Positions 1 to 9,834 of a DNA stretch of 64,000 bases are shown piece by piece (the first letter of the stretch is position 1; each line of letters opens with the position of its first letter). The stretch comes from an uncultured Cyclobacteriaceae bacterium (lineage in GTDB: Bacteria > Bacteroidota > Bacteroidia > Cytophagales > Cyclobacteriaceae). The notes beneath the pieces were generated by a model. The model was not told where the DNA came from. It saw only the letters and a program-made list of their open reading frames with translations, and ran no database searches. The stretch is taken from the NCBI GenBank assembly GCA_937146645.1, contig CAKZRQ010000013.1:310001-374000 (forward strand), written 5' to 3'. Position numbers and translations under genes: made by a program.

Positions 1-24
1 ATAAACCTCCCGAAGGAGGCTTAT
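1..24 (-). terminator. Terminator-like hairpin at the left edge
   Basis: Arms CCTCC (6-10) and GGAGG (15-19) enclose a CGAA loop, and weaker A/T pairs extend the stem to 1-24. Read on the minus strand, a T-rich stretch follows at the very edge of the window. It would end transcription coming from yjjX, about 150 bp away, or from a gene outside the window. The segment 25-177 shows no gene. Confidence 0.45.
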
Positions 25-177
25 TGAACAGCTGTTTCAAATAGGGTGATTGAAGCAACTTTTTCCTTTTATCTCATTGGATCTAACCTAGTAGTTAAGA
101 TCGAATATTATTTAGACTTTCCAACAGATTAACCGATTATTTTGTCATTCGTCAACAAATAAATGCAGTAGGTACCG

Positions 178-762
178 TTATGTACCGTGGTAAAGGTCTC
201 TATTTAAAAACGGAATTAAGGCAAGCATTATTGCTGGCGAATAGTATTCAGCCCGAGTTATTTTTTGTTTAGTTAAAATACCCACAGACCCCCCTTTTTG
301 TTTGGAGTTTTCTTGAGAAAAAACCTTGTCATCGGCATGTCCTAATTCCATGCCTGAATCCACCAGTTCAGCCACTGCTTTGGGTAAATAGAAAGTGGCT
401 GTTTGAGCCTGGCTAGCCTTACCATTTTGATCCTCCATATAAACCCAGGCAAAAGCAAACATTCCATTTGAATCTTTTCCTACACCTCCTTCTATTCCCA
501 CCCAATAATGGGCTTCGGGGAAGGAAATTTTCGCATTCTTTACTCGATTCTTGGCTCCTAACAGGGTTTCTTCTAATCCTACGGGTTGGTCAGAGACTTC
601 TGAAGCGGCATGGATTCCAGAGATGGCAAAATCTACCTCGAAAATTTCCCTAAATGCGTTTTGGGTACAGGATAACTTGACCGGGTTTTGGCTGCCCACG
701 ATAATCAATTGCTTATCGCTTTTCTGGAAGTTTTGTCTTTTGGGGAATGACCTTTTCTCCAT
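178..762 (-). CDS. yjjX: Inosine/xanthosine triphosphatase (YjjX/DUF84 family)
   Basis: A 194-residue house-cleaning NTPase of the ITPase-like fold that hydrolyses non-canonical purine nucleoside triphosphates (ITP/XTP) in the cytoplasm. The recognisable parts are the N-terminal substrate loop IIVGSQNPVKLSCTQNAF (residues 20-37), the central YWVGIEGGVG block near residue 85, and the GHADDKVFSQENSKQKGG segment typical of the family. It lies 7 bp downstream of yebC on the same strand, so the two are probably cotranscribed. About 20 lysine- and arginine-rich residues precede the conserved core, a little longer than usual. The start is ATG. I am confident of the family; the exact substrate is inferred from homologues. 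Confidence 0.88.
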   Translation of the reverse strand: MEKRSFPKRQNFQKSDKQLIIVGSQNPVKLSCTQNAFREIFEVDFAISGIHAASEVSDQPVGLEETLLGAKNRVKNAKISFPEAHYWVGIEGGVGKDSNGMFAFAWVYMEDQNGKASQAQTATFYLPKAVAELVDSGMELGHADDKVFSQENSKQKGGSVGILTKQKITRAEYYSPAIMLALIPFLNRDLYHGT

Positions 763-769
763 GAATTGA

Positions 770-1477
770 TCAGGCCATATTGGTGTAAACCTGGTTTACA
801 TCATCATCCTCTTCCATTTTCTCAACCATCTTATTGATGATCTCTTCCTGCTCTTCATTGAGTTCTGTCAGGGTGGTTGGAAATCTTTGGAAGTCAGCGC
901 TGATCACTTCTATGCCTCGATCTTCGAGAGCCTTTTGCATAGAGCCAAAATCTTCAAACTCTGTGTAAACAAAAAGCTCTCCTTCATTTTCATCTATTTC
1001 AACGAGTCCAAAGTCAATCAACTCCAGCTCTAACTCTTCTATGTCATGTCCTTCTTCTTTGAAACGGAATACCGCTTTTCTATCGAACATAAAGCTTACA
1101 GAACCTGATGTGCCAAGACTTCCGCCTGCTTTGGAAAAATAGCTTCGGACATTTGCTACGGTACGATTGATATTATCTGTTGAAGTTTCTACGATTACCG
1201 CGATACCATGAGGACCATAACCTTCATAAACCTGCTCTTCGTAGTCTTTTTCATCCTTGCTGGATGCTCGTTTTATAGCGGCTTCAATACGATCTTTGGG
1301 CATTTGAGCACCCTTAGCATTTTGAATGACTGTTCGCAGTTTTGGATTAGAGTCCGGATCGGGTCCTCCAGTCTTAACTGCCATGACAATCTCTTTACCC
1401 AGACGGGTAAAAACTTTGGACATCTTGTCCCATCTTTTGAACTTCCGTTCTTTTCTGAATTCAAATGCTCTTCCCAT
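770..1477 (-). CDS. yebC: YebC/PmpR/TACO1-family protein
   Basis: A 235-residue YebC-family protein, annotated historically as a transcriptional regulator and in several bacteria shown to assist ribosomes on difficult sequences. The N-terminus MGRAFEFRKERKFKRWDK followed by the KVFTRLGKEI motif is the Bacteroidota form of the family signature. The three-domain length matches relatives (about 235-250 residues), and the C-terminus is acidic. The open frame continues upstream for 57 more codons, but that part is not family-like and runs into the ndh gene, so the ATG at 1477 is the start. It is followed 7 bp later by yjjX. No regulatory site is obvious. Confidence 0.93.
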   Translation of the reverse strand: MGRAFEFRKERKFKRWDKMSKVFTRLGKEIVMAVKTGGPDPDSNPKLRTVIQNAKGAQMPKDRIEAAIKRASSKDEKDYEEQVYEGYGPHGIAVIVETSTDNINRTVANVRSYFSKAGGSLGTSGSVSFMFDRKAVFRFKEEGHDIEELELELIDFGLVEIDENEGELFVYTEFEDFGSMQKALEDRGIEVISADFQRFPTTLTELNEEQEEIINKMVEKMEEDDDVNQVYTNMA

Positions 1478-1569
1478 ATTGATCTTAATACTTGGTAAAA
1501 ATAATAAAACCGAAGAAATCCGAAATGTGCCTGAGAGAGAAAACTGGCCATAAATAAAAATCACTTTTA

Positions 1570-1604
1570 TTTGACCACTTATACCCGGAAACCGTATACT
1601 TTTT
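1570..1604 (+). promoter_or_regulatory. Candidate ndh promoter
   Basis: TTTG at 1570-1573 and TACTTTTT at 1597-1604 resemble the Bacteroidota -33/-7 elements (TTTG and TAnnTTTG), with one mismatch in the -7 box and 23 bp between them. The ndh ATG follows 13 bp later. Low confidence because such AT-rich matches arise easily by chance. Confidence 0.3.
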
Positions 1605-1617
1605 AACCTTTTAAAGC

Positions 1618-2949
1618 ATGAAAAATCTCGTAGAGTACCCCATCCCAAACCTTCCTGAAAAGACGCTTCCCAGAGTAGTAATTATTGGAGGAGGTTTTGC
1701 TGGGCTTAAGTTGGCAAGGAGCCTTAAAGGGAAGCCGTTTCAGGTGATTCTTTTGGATAAGAACAACTTCCATCAATTCCAGCCTCTTTTCTACCAAGTA
1801 GCTACAGCAGGATTGGAACCAAGTGCGATTTCATTCCCCCTGAGGAAGATATTTCACAACACCAAAAATGTGAGCTTCCGCATGGCTGAAGTCAGTCGTT
1901 TTGATTCTGAGATCAAAAGAGTGTACACAGATGCTGGGTACGTGGATTATGATTACCTCGTGTTAGGTCTTGGTGCTGATTCGAATTATTTTGGGTCGCA
2001 GACCATAGAGAAATATTCCTCCCCAATGAAGTCTGTTTCGGAGGCGCTTTACATTCGAAATAAGATTATCTCGAATTATGAGAGAGCCATAAACCGGGCT
2101 AAAATGGAGGATCGCAAGGCTCTAATGAATGTGGTGATCGTAGGGGGAGGCCCAACGGGAGTAGAGCTAGCCGGTGCGATGGCGGAGCTTAGAAATTCCG
2201 TTTTACCCAGAGATTATCCTGAACTGAGCTTTGAGAACATGAAAGTGGTACTCATCGAGGCAGGCCCGAGTTTGCTAGCTGCCATGTCCGATGAGGCCAG
2301 GGCCAAAGCTGAGGAATACCTTGAGAAGCTAGGCGTAGATTTGAGAATGAACACAAGAGTAAAAGATTATGACGGAAGAAGTGTTCATTTGGAAGGACAA
2401 GACCCCATAGAAACCGAAACTTTGCTTTGGGCCGCAGGCGTAAAGCCAAATCAAATTCAAGGACTCGCGGAGTCTTCGTATGCTCCAAATGGGCGAATTT
2501 TGGTGGATAAGTTTAATGAAGTTTTTGATCATCCAGGAGTTTTTGCGCTTGGTGATAATTGCCTTTTGGCTGATGAGGAGTACCCAAAAGGACATCCACA
2601 GGTAGCCCAAGTAGCCCTGCAGCAAGCGAGTAATCTTGCGAAGAATTTAGTGCGAGCCACAAAGGGCCAGGATCAGGAGCCTTTTAAGTATAAAGACCTG
2701 GGAAGCATGGCGACGATTGGTAAGCATCTCGCGGTGGTCGATTTGCCTTTTGTGAAGTTTCAGGGAATTCTCGCCTGGATGACCTGGCTTTTTGTTCACC
2801 TCATGGCAATTCTAGGTGTAAAGAATAAACTTTTCATTTTCTTCGATTGGGCCTGGAGTTACCTGAGCTTTGACCCAAGTCTCAGACTCCTTATCAAACC
2901 CCGATATGTCAGAGAGTCGGAACGCAAAGAGCTTATCGAGCAGAAGTAA
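1618..2949 (+). CDS. ndh: Type II NADH dehydrogenase (NDH-2)
   Basis: A 443-residue FAD-dependent, non-proton-pumping NADH:quinone oxidoreductase on the inner face of the cytoplasmic membrane. Two dinucleotide-binding motifs are visible: VVIIGGGFAGLKLA near residue 20 for FAD and VVIVGGGPTGVELAG near residue 175 for NADH. The FHQFQPLFYQVATAGLEP segment near residue 50 and the GVFALGDNC flavin motif near residue 305 are also typical. The C-terminus has a hydrophobic stretch (about residues 375-405), expected for the membrane-anchoring end of NDH-2. It stands alone, divergent from yebC. The start at 1618 gives the usual family length. Confidence 0.93.
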   Translation: MKNLVEYPIPNLPEKTLPRVVIIGGGFAGLKLARSLKGKPFQVILLDKNNFHQFQPLFYQVATAGLEPSAISFPLRKIFHNTKNVSFRMAEVSRFDSEIKRVYTDAGYVDYDYLVLGLGADSNYFGSQTIEKYSSPMKSVSEALYIRNKIISNYERAINRAKMEDRKALMNVVIVGGGPTGVELAGAMAELRNSVLPRDYPELSFENMKVVLIEAGPSLLAAMSDEARAKAEEYLEKLGVDLRMNTRVKDYDGRSVHLEGQDPIETETLLWAAGVKPNQIQGLAESSYAPNGRILVDKFNEVFDHPGVFALGDNCLLADEEYPKGHPQVAQVALQQASNLAKNLVRATKGQDQEPFKYKDLGSMATIGKHLAVVDLPFVKFQGILAWMTWLFVHLMAILGVKNKLFIFFDWAWSYLSFDPSLRLLIKPRYVRESERKELIEQK

Positions 2950-3035
2950 TTTCTTGGTTTAACAATTTTTTGGATTCCTGGCTTAAACTCAGCTCATAGA
3001 GTCTGGTCTAATGCATGAAACAAATCCTAAAAACC

Positions 3036-3443
3036 ATGAAAAAGTTATTATTTACGCTAGGTCTCTTTTCTTTACTTGCAGTGTCAGTGATGGCACAGAA
3101 GCGAGGAGGCGAAAGACAAACCGCAGAACAGAGAGCTGAAAGAGCTACAGAAAAAATGGCTGAGGAGCTAGGCTTGAGCGATGAGCAAAAGGCTGAAATT
3201 TTAGAGTTGAATCTTCAGTTCGCCCAGGAAAGAGAAGAGGAAAGAAAAGCTTCTCGTGAGGCCAGAGAAGAGATGAGGAAATCTCGCGAAGAAATGAGGG
3301 AAAAGATGCAGGCTCAGGATGAAAAGATTAAGGCCGTTTTAACAGAAGAGCAGGCTGCCAAGTGGGAAGAGATTAAAAAAGAAAGACGAGAGAGTGGAGA
3401 AAGACGAAGTCCACGTCCACGTCGTGGAGGAGGAATAGAATAA
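3036..3443 (+). CDS. Small secreted Glu/Arg-rich helical protein (Spy/DUF4890-like)
   Basis: A 135-residue exported protein of unknown function. A signal peptide (MKKLLFTLGLFSLLAVSVMA) is followed by a highly charged, probably all-helical region rich in Glu, Arg and Lys. It carries the LGLSDEQKAEILELN and VLTEEQAAKWEEI segments that resemble LTxxQ repeats of Spy/CpxP-like periplasmic chaperones and DUF4890 proteins. The tail is basic (RSPRPRRGGG). An in-frame ATG at 3015 would add seven residues; 3036 is preferred because its AAAAACC context is typical and the signal peptide starts there. A strong terminator follows directly. Membership in the Spy group is an inference from composition and motif spacing. 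Confidence 0.7.
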   Translation: MKKLLFTLGLFSLLAVSVMAQKRGGERQTAEQRAERATEKMAEELGLSDEQKAEILELNLQFAQEREEERKASREAREEMRKSREEMREKMQAQDEKIKAVLTEEQAAKWEEIKKERRESGERRSPRPRRGGGIE

Positions 3444-3473
3444 AAAAAGCCCCGAATTATTCGGGGCTTTTTT
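3443..3473. terminator. Bidirectional rho-independent terminator
   Basis: GCCCCGAA (3449-3456) and TTCGGGGC (3460-3467) form a perfect 8-bp stem with a TTA loop. An A-run lies on the left and a T-run on the right. It serves both the small secreted protein gene ending at 3443 and gltD, whose stop lies at 3476 on the other strand. Confidence 0.92.
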
Positions 3474-3475
3474 AT

Positions 3476-4954
3476 TTAGTCGATGGATTCAAATTCATCC
3501 AGAACGTGGAAGAAGGATTCATCCTTTTTAGGTAGGTCTGCCTCACCACCGAGATAGTCATTTACAGCTACCGCTGCCTCTCTACCTTCTGAAATTGCCC
3601 ATACTACTAATGACTGCCCACGTCTCATATCTCCAGCAAGGAATACTTTTGGGGCGCTACTTTTATAGCCTTTAGACTTCGGTAAGGAATTCTCCATTCT
3701 CTGAACGCCAAAAGCCTCCAAGAGACCATTCTGACTTGGGCCTAAATAGCCGATTGCGAGAAAAGCTAAGTCGCAGGGAATAGTTCTCTGGCTTCCTGGC
3801 ACCTCTTCAAAAGTCATCTTGCCATCTACAGATTTCCATTCAATATCTGCAAGAGAAAGTCCAGTCACTTCACCTTTTTCATTTCCAATGAACTCCTTGG
3901 TCAGAATTGAGAACATTCTGTCTGCACCTTCTTCGTGAGAACTTGAAGTTTTCAAGGTCATCGGCCATTCTGGCCATGGATTTCCTTCTTTTCTTTGCTG
4001 AGGTGGCTTAGGAAGTAACTCGAGTTGAGTGATGCTCTTAGCACCATGGCGATTAGAAGTGCCGATACAGTCACTTCCTGTATCACCTCCACCAATTACG
4101 ATCACATGCTTATCCTTTGCTGAGATAGGGTTTTCTTCAATCTCCCCACCAATAACCTGGTTTTGCTTACCAAGGAAATCCATCGCGAAATGGACCCCTT
4201 TCAGATCATGGCCAGGTATGTTTAGTGCTCTGGGTTGAGCTGCACCAGTAGCGAGCACCACCGCATCAAAATTCACAAGTATATTTTCTGCTTTGATGTT
4301 AAAGCCTACATCGGTATTACAGGAGAAAATTACTCCCTCCTCAACCAAAAGCTCCATTCTTCGATCGATCACCCATTTCTCCAGCTTGAAATCTGGAATT
4401 CCGTAGCGTAACAAACCACCTGGCTTGGCATCCTTTTCGAAAACTGTGACTTCATGGCCAGCTTGATTAAGCTGATCAGCTGCCGCTAAACCTGCTGGTC
4501 CCGAACCGATTACAGCTACCTTTTTACCTGTTCTGGTTTCAGGGATATTCGGGCTGATGAGACCAAGCTCATAAGCTTTTTCTGCTATGGTCTTTTCGAT
4601 TAGCTCGATTGCCACTGGGTCTTTGTTGATACCTAGTACGCAGCTGGCCTCACATGGTGCTGGGCAAATTCGACCGGTGAACTCTGGGAAGTTGTTCGTG
4701 CTTCGGAGTATTTCAATCGCACCTTTCCAGTCCTCTTCATAGACAGCATCATTAAACTCTGGGATCACATTCCCTAAAGGGCATCCGGAGTGGCAAAAAG
4801 GAACCCCGCAGTCCATACATCTGGCAGCTTGATGGTTCAAGCTTTCAGCTGACATGGGCTCATAGATTTCCTTGTAATCTCCTATCCTTTCCTCCGGGTT
4901 TCTACTCACCGGAGTTTCTCTTTTAAATTGTAAGAATCCTTCTTTCGCTCCCAT
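3476..4954 (-). CDS. gltD: Glutamate synthase (NADPH) small subunit
   Basis: The 492-residue beta subunit of bacterial GOGAT. It passes electrons from NADPH through FAD and low-potential [4Fe-4S] clusters to the large subunit. The N-terminal cysteine groups are C46/C49/C54/C58 and C97/C101/C105 (CPAPCEASC). The FAD motif AVIGSGPAGLAAADQL lies near residue 150 and the NADPH motif IVIGGGDTGSDC near residue 285. The length fits the family. Its ATG lies one base after the gltB stop, so the two subunits are cotranscribed and probably translationally coupled. Expression ends at the terminator just downstream. Confidence 0.96.
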   Translation of the reverse strand: MGAKEGFLQFKRETPVSRNPEERIGDYKEIYEPMSAESLNHQAARCMDCGVPFCHSGCPLGNVIPEFNDAVYEEDWKGAIEILRSTNNFPEFTGRICPAPCEASCVLGINKDPVAIELIEKTIAEKAYELGLISPNIPETRTGKKVAVIGSGPAGLAAADQLNQAGHEVTVFEKDAKPGGLLRYGIPDFKLEKWVIDRRMELLVEEGVIFSCNTDVGFNIKAENILVNFDAVVLATGAAQPRALNIPGHDLKGVHFAMDFLGKQNQVIGGEIEENPISAKDKHVIVIGGGDTGSDCIGTSNRHGAKSITQLELLPKPPQQRKEGNPWPEWPMTLKTSSSHEEGADRMFSILTKEFIGNEKGEVTGLSLADIEWKSVDGKMTFEEVPGSQRTIPCDLAFLAIGYLGPSQNGLLEAFGVQRMENSLPKSKGYKSSAPKVFLAGDMRRGQSLVVWAISEGREAAVAVNDYLGGEADLPKKDESFFHVLDEFESID

Positions 4955-4955
4955 C

Positions 4956-7900
4956 CTACACTAGTGTTTTTGATTTTTCGAGGGCACGCTTCTTCAAAAC
5001 AGCTTTGTAATCCCTCGGAATAACTTTGATAAACTCTTCTTTCTTTTCTTTCCAGTTTTTCAGGAACTCCTCACCTAGTTGTGAATGTGTGTATTGCACA
5101 TGCTTCTTCAGGTGATCCTTGATGGTGATGAAATCTTCATCTTCCAGCAAGTCGATATCCACTAGCTCAGGATTGATCTCCGTGATGTAATCCTTCAGAA
5201 TATAAGCGATGCCACCACTCATGCCTGCGGCAAAGTTTCTACCGATTTCACCCAGGTTGATAATAAATCCACCCGTCATGTACTCGCATCCATGGTCTCC
5301 GATTCCTTCTACCACCGCCTTCACTCCGGAGTTTCTCACACAGAAGCGCTCTCCGCCTTTTCCATTGATATAGGCCTCTCCTGAAGTAGCTCCATAAAAG
5401 GCTACATTACCAATGATGATATTTTCCTCTGGCTTAAAGCGAGCGTTTCGGCTTGGATAAACTACCAGTTTTCCACCGGAAAGACCTTTACCGAAATAGT
5501 CATTTGCTTCACCTTCTAATTCGAACTTTACTCCCTTAGTCAGGAATCCTCCAAAGGTTTGTCCAGCTGAACCATTGAATATAAATTTCAAAGTGTCTTC
5601 AGGTAATCCCTGACTTCCATAGACTTTGGAGATTTCATTGGAGAGCATAGCCCCAACCGATCTATCCGTATTCTTAATTGGGAACTTAGCCTCAACTTCG
5701 TTCGCTTGTTCCAAAGCTGGAAGAGCCGCTTCAATCAACTGTCGATCGAGAACTTTTTTCAATTCGTATTCCTGATCAATCTGCTTATGAATTCCCACAT
5801 GATCCGGAACTTCCACCTTATGAAATACAGGACTTAAATCCACTTTATTCCACTTCCAGTGATTCAAATGACCCGTGGATTGAAGAATATTACTTTGGCC
5901 CACCATGTCATCGATGGTTCTGAAACCTAATGAAGCCATGATTTCTCGTAAATCTTGAACCAGGAACTCGAAGTAATTCACCACATGATCTGGATCCCCA
6001 GTGAATAGCTTTCTCAGTTCTGAGTTTTGCGTAGCAATTCCTACGGGACAAGTATTTAGATGACATTTCCTCATCATAATACATCCTTCGACCACAAGTG
6101 CTGCCGTGGAAATACCCCATTCTTCAGCTCCCAAAAGGGTAGCTATGGCTAAGTCTCTTCCGGTTCGAATCTGACCATCCGTCTGCAATGTCACTCGACT
6201 TCTAAGGTTATTTTTCACCAGAGTTTGGTGAGCTTCTGAAAGTCCAAGCTCCCACGGAAGTCCGGCATGACGGATAGAACTCAATGGGGAAGCTCCTGTT
6301 CCTCCATCGGCTCCAGAAATCAAAATCACGTCTGACATTGCTTTGGCAACACCGGCTGCAACGGTTCCTACGCCAGCTTGTGACACCAACTTCACATTGA
6401 TTCGAGCTGCACGATTTGCATTTTTCAAATCATAGATAAGCTGAGCCAGATCCTCAATAGAATAAATATCGTGGTGCGGTGGAGGAGAGATAAGTCCTAC
6501 CCCTGGAGTAGAATGTCTAACCCGACCGATCCAATCATCAACTTTATGCCCCGGAAGTTGTCCGCCTTCTCCTGGCTTTGCTCCCTGAGCCATTTTTATC
6601 TGAATTTCATCCGCATTGCTCAGGTAATTACTCGTAACGCCGAATCTTCCAGATGCTACTTGCTTGATGGCAGACCGTTCCCAATCTCCATTTTCCTTTC
6701 TTTCAAATCTTATTTCGTCTTCGCCACCCTCGCCGGAATTACTCTTGGCACCGATGCGGTTCATGGCGATTGCCAAAGTGGTATGAGCCTCATGCGAAAT
6801 AGACCCGAAGGACATAGCTCCTGTGGCGAATCTCTTCATGATTTTGCTCGCAGGCTCGACTTCGTCGATAGGAATGCTAATCCGTTTTTTGAATTCGAAA
6901 AGACCTCGTAGGGTCAATGCGTCCTGACTTTGCTTATTAACCTTATCGGCAAATTTCTTGTAAAGCTTGTAATCCCGAAGTCTGGTTGACTTCTGGAGGA
7001 GGTGGATGGTTTCCGGGTTGAAAAGGTGTTTTTCGCCTCTTCGCTTCCACTGATAGACTCCTCCGGTTTCTAGAATTGGAGCTTGAGTATTATGTGCGGC
7101 TCTGTGCCGAACCATCACCTCTTCTGCTAAATCATCAAAGGAAATTCCACTGATTCTGGAGATCGTACCCTTGAAGCATCTGTCGATAACTTCAGGCCCT
7201 AGGCCGATCGCCTCAAAAATCTGCGCTCCCTGATACGACTGAAGCGTACTGATTCCCATTTTGGAAAGAACTTTCAGCAAGCCTTTGCCAATAGCCGTCT
7301 GGTAATTTTTGAAGAGGTCTTTCTGATTATCCACATTGGGAATCTTGCCTTGTTCGAAAGCATCCAATAATGATTCAAAAGCCAAATATGGATTTACCGC
7401 CGATGCTCCATAACCAATGGCCGTCGCAAAATGATGGGTTTCACGGATATCTCCGGATTCCAGAACAAGTCCAGCCTTGGTCCTCAACTTCTTTTTCACC
7501 AAATGATGGTGAACAGCCCCGATAGCTAGAAGGGAAGGAATCGGTGCTTTGGCTTCATCGTTCAGTCGATCAGAAATGATTAGAATATTCTTCCCGTTTG
7601 CTATCGCTTCCACTGCTGCATTACAGAGTTCGTCAAGTGCCTCCAATAGCCTTCCAGGTTCATGGTCAGCTATAAAATGGGAAGGTAATTTCTGAGCCCT
7701 GAAACCAAGATTCTCCATATTTTGAATTTTCTGAAGACTCTCATTTAGTAGAACTGGTTGGGAAATATGAATTTGCTTAGTATGCTCAGGAGTTTCATCC
7801 AGAATATTATGCCCCTCACCCAAACGCGTAAATAGGGACATAACCAGCCTCTCACGAATTGGGTCAATCGGTGGATTACTTACTTGGGCAAATAATTGCT

Positions 7901-9446
7901 TGAAGTAATTTGAGATGTGTTGGCTTTGCTTAGAAAGTACTGCCAAAGGAGTATCAGCGCCCATAGAACCGATTGGTTCGTAGCCAGTAGTACCCATAGG
8001 CTCCAGAATCAGCTTAATCTCTTCACTGGTATAGCCGAAGATCTTCTGGGCCATTTTGATATCCTTGGTAGAATACGGCAGATCCAATTTTTCAGGATGT
8101 GGCAGAAGTCGCAACTTTATTCTTTGGTCGCGAATCCAATCTTCATATGGTGATTTTCCGCAAACCTCAGATTTGATTTCCTCATCAAACCTCACCTTAC
8201 CTTTTTCCAAGTCGGCCCACACCATTCTTCCTGGGCTAATTCTTCCTTTGTCTACAATCGTCGCTTCGCGAATCGGAAGAGCTCCTGCTTCTGAGGAAAG
8301 GATAAAGCGGTTATCCTTGGTAATGAAATATCTTAGAGGCCGCAGACCATTCCTATCCAATGTAGCCCCAACAGATTTCCCGTCAGTAAATAGAAGTGCT
8401 GCTGGGCCATCCCAAGGCTCGACCAAGGAGGCGTGGAATTTATAAAATGCCTTTCGCTGCCTATCCATGGCACTATTGTCCTGCCAGGCTTCCGGTACGA
8501 GCATCATCATCGCATGAGGAAGGGATCTTCCACTTAAGGTGAGAAGCTCCACCATAGCATCTAGATTCGCAGAATCCGAATTTTGCTTATTAGTCACTGG
8601 AAGAAGCTTGTCCATTTCATCCTCTGAGAAGTATTTACTTTTCATCAGAGTCTCCTTGGACTTCATTTTATTCAGATTTCCTCGAATGGTATTTATTTCT
8701 CCATTATGAGAAAGAAACCTGAAGGGTTGAGCTAGTCGCCAATTCGGGAATGTGTTCGTCGAAAATCTCGAGTGCACTATAGCGAAAGCAGATTCAATCT
8801 GAGGATTCTGGAGATCCTTATAAAAATCCAATACCTGATCCGTTCTCAGCTGACCTTTATATATAAGAGTACGGCTGCTGAGACTAGCAAAATAAAATGA
8901 ATGGTTAACCCCAGGGATCTTGCAGTTGATTTCGGAGGTCGCATAGTTTCTTAGAATATAGAGCTTTCGCTCCAAAGCTATTCCCGTAAGGCCGTCCTTG
9001 TGACGTACAAACATTTGCTCAATGTTTGGCATCACGTCAAGCGCCCCTGAGCCAGGAACAGTCTCATCTACTGGTACAGGTCTATATCCAATCAACTCAA
9101 AGTCAAGCTCCTTCAGAATCTTATTCAGGAGTTTCTTTGAGTTTTTGAATAGCTGCTTATTCTTTGGGAAAAAGGTCATCCCTACGCCGTAGGTCCCCTG
9201 TTCCGGTAAATCTATATCTGATCGTGAAGTAACTTTCTTGAGAAAATCATGTGGCACTTGAATAAGGATACCGGCGCCATCTCCCGTCTTAGGATCACTA
9301 CCTCTACCGCCTCGGTGCTCCATGTTACTCAGCATGAAAAGTGCATTGCTGATGGTCTCATGCGTAGGTTCCGCATTTAGGTCCACCACTGCTCCAATGC
9401 CACAGGAATCATGCTCAAAAGCAGATCTATATAATCCCTTTTGCAT
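4956..9446 (-). CDS. gltB: Glutamate synthase large subunit
   Basis: The 1496-residue alpha subunit of GOGAT. It makes two glutamates from glutamine and 2-oxoglutarate, completing ammonium assimilation with glutamine synthetase. The N-terminal class II amidotransferase domain has its nucleophile at Cys15 (HDSCGIGAV), so a 14-residue propeptide must be removed. The central and FMN-binding synthase domains follow, with the SGEGGEDE and GADGGTGASP loops. The [3Fe-4S] motif CHLNTCPVG preceded by EGC is near residue 1110. The C-terminal GXGXG beta-helix domain is complete (about residues 1240-1440). Immediately followed by gltD. The 388-bp upstream region should hold its promoter. Confidence 0.97.
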   Translation of the reverse strand: MQKGLYRSAFEHDSCGIGAVVDLNAEPTHETISNALFMLSNMEHRGGRGSDPKTGDGAGILIQVPHDFLKKVTSRSDIDLPEQGTYGVGMTFFPKNKQLFKNSKKLLNKILKELDFELIGYRPVPVDETVPGSGALDVMPNIEQMFVRHKDGLTGIALERKLYILRNYATSEINCKIPGVNHSFYFASLSSRTLIYKGQLRTDQVLDFYKDLQNPQIESAFAIVHSRFSTNTFPNWRLAQPFRFLSHNGEINTIRGNLNKMKSKETLMKSKYFSEDEMDKLLPVTNKQNSDSANLDAMVELLTLSGRSLPHAMMMLVPEAWQDNSAMDRQRKAFYKFHASLVEPWDGPAALLFTDGKSVGATLDRNGLRPLRYFITKDNRFILSSEAGALPIREATIVDKGRISPGRMVWADLEKGKVRFDEEIKSEVCGKSPYEDWIRDQRIKLRLLPHPEKLDLPYSTKDIKMAQKIFGYTSEEIKLILEPMGTTGYEPIGSMGADTPLAVLSKQSQHISNYFKQLFAQVSNPPIDPIRERLVMSLFTRLGEGHNILDETPEHTKQIHISQPVLLNESLQKIQNMENLGFRAQKLPSHFIADHEPGRLLEALDELCNAAVEAIANGKNILIISDRLNDEAKAPIPSLLAIGAVHHHLVKKKLRTKAGLVLESGDIRETHHFATAIGYGASAVNPYLAFESLLDAFEQGKIPNVDNQKDLFKNYQTAIGKGLLKVLSKMGISTLQSYQGAQIFEAIGLGPEVIDRCFKGTISRISGISFDDLAEEVMVRHRAAHNTQAPILETGGVYQWKRRGEKHLFNPETIHLLQKSTRLRDYKLYKKFADKVNKQSQDALTLRGLFEFKKRISIPIDEVEPASKIMKRFATGAMSFGSISHEAHTTLAIAMNRIGAKSNSGEGGEDEIRFERKENGDWERSAIKQVASGRFGVTSNYLSNADEIQIKMAQGAKPGEGGQLPGHKVDDWIGRVRHSTPGVGLISPPPHHDIYSIEDLAQLIYDLKNANRAARINVKLVSQAGVGTVAAGVAKAMSDVILISGADGGTGASPLSSIRHAGLPWELGLSEAHQTLVKNNLRSRVTLQTDGQIRTGRDLAIATLLGAEEWGISTAALVVEGCIMMRKCHLNTCPVGIATQNSELRKLFTGDPDHVVNYFEFLVQDLREIMASLGFRTIDDMVGQSNILQSTGHLNHWKWNKVDLSPVFHKVEVPDHVGIHKQIDQEYELKKVLDRQLIEAALPALEQANEVEAKFPIKNTDRSVGAMLSNEISKVYGSQGLPEDTLKFIFNGSAGQTFGGFLTKGVKFELEGEANDYFGKGLSGGKLVVYPSRNARFKPEENIIIGNVAFYGATSGEAYINGKGGERFCVRNSGVKAVVEGIGDHGCEYMTGGFIINLGEIGRNFAAGMSGGIAYILKDYITEINPELVDIDLLEDEDFITIKDHLKKHVQYTHSQLGEEFLKNWKEKKEEFIKVIPRDYKAVLKKRALEKSKTLV

Positions 9447-9834
9447 GTATTTATTAGGTTTTAATAGGTTTAGAATTTTGAAAATTACAAAAAACTTTCC
9501 TTTTGTTAAAATTTCAACAATGATCAGAGACTTATTCTAAGGAATTTAGAAGGAATCTATTATTGATTAGAAAATCCGTAATTTTTGAAGGGATTTGATT
9601 TTTACTGAAATGCTGAAAAAAATTGATAAAATCATGAGAAGAGGGTCAAAAATTTGAAGGAATCGGCTGAAATTTTGAAAAATGAGAACCCTAGGGTGTT
9701 TCAATATTTCAAGAGATTTTTTTGTTAAAAAATTCTTAATTATTCCCTTCGGTCCTAAGGGGGAAGATGATCGTTCAGGAGACTCATAAAATTGTTTGGC
9801 TAAATGTTAAATCAGCCAAAGAAAATTTTAGAGC
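9447..9834. other. AT-rich intergenic region between gltB and gldE
   Basis: This 388-bp gap has no convincing gene. It must contain the gltB promoter (minus strand), but no clean TAnnTTTG box is visible. Similar AT-rich strings built on AATTTTTGAAGG/AAATTTGAAGG/AAATTTTGAAAA recur between 9575 and 9690, which may be simple composition. A hairpin near 9795-9820 is listed separately. Confidence 0.5.
9795..9820 (-). terminator. Weak terminator-like hairpin after gldE
   Basis: TTTGGCT (9795-9801) and AGCCAAA (9814-9820) pair around a 12-nt loop, 14 bp downstream of the gldE stop. On the minus strand it is followed by CAATTTTA, a short U-tract. The stem has few G/C pairs, so this is tentative. Confidence 0.35.

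Noticed and set aside
1478..1648. N-terminal 57-codon extension of yebC
   Set aside because: It is not family-like, has no matching sequence in YebC proteins and runs through the ndh promoter and start; the MGRAFEF start is typical.
8056..8445. 129-codon open frame antisense to gltB
   Set aside because: Lies wholly inside a strongly conserved gene and has no recognisable protein features.
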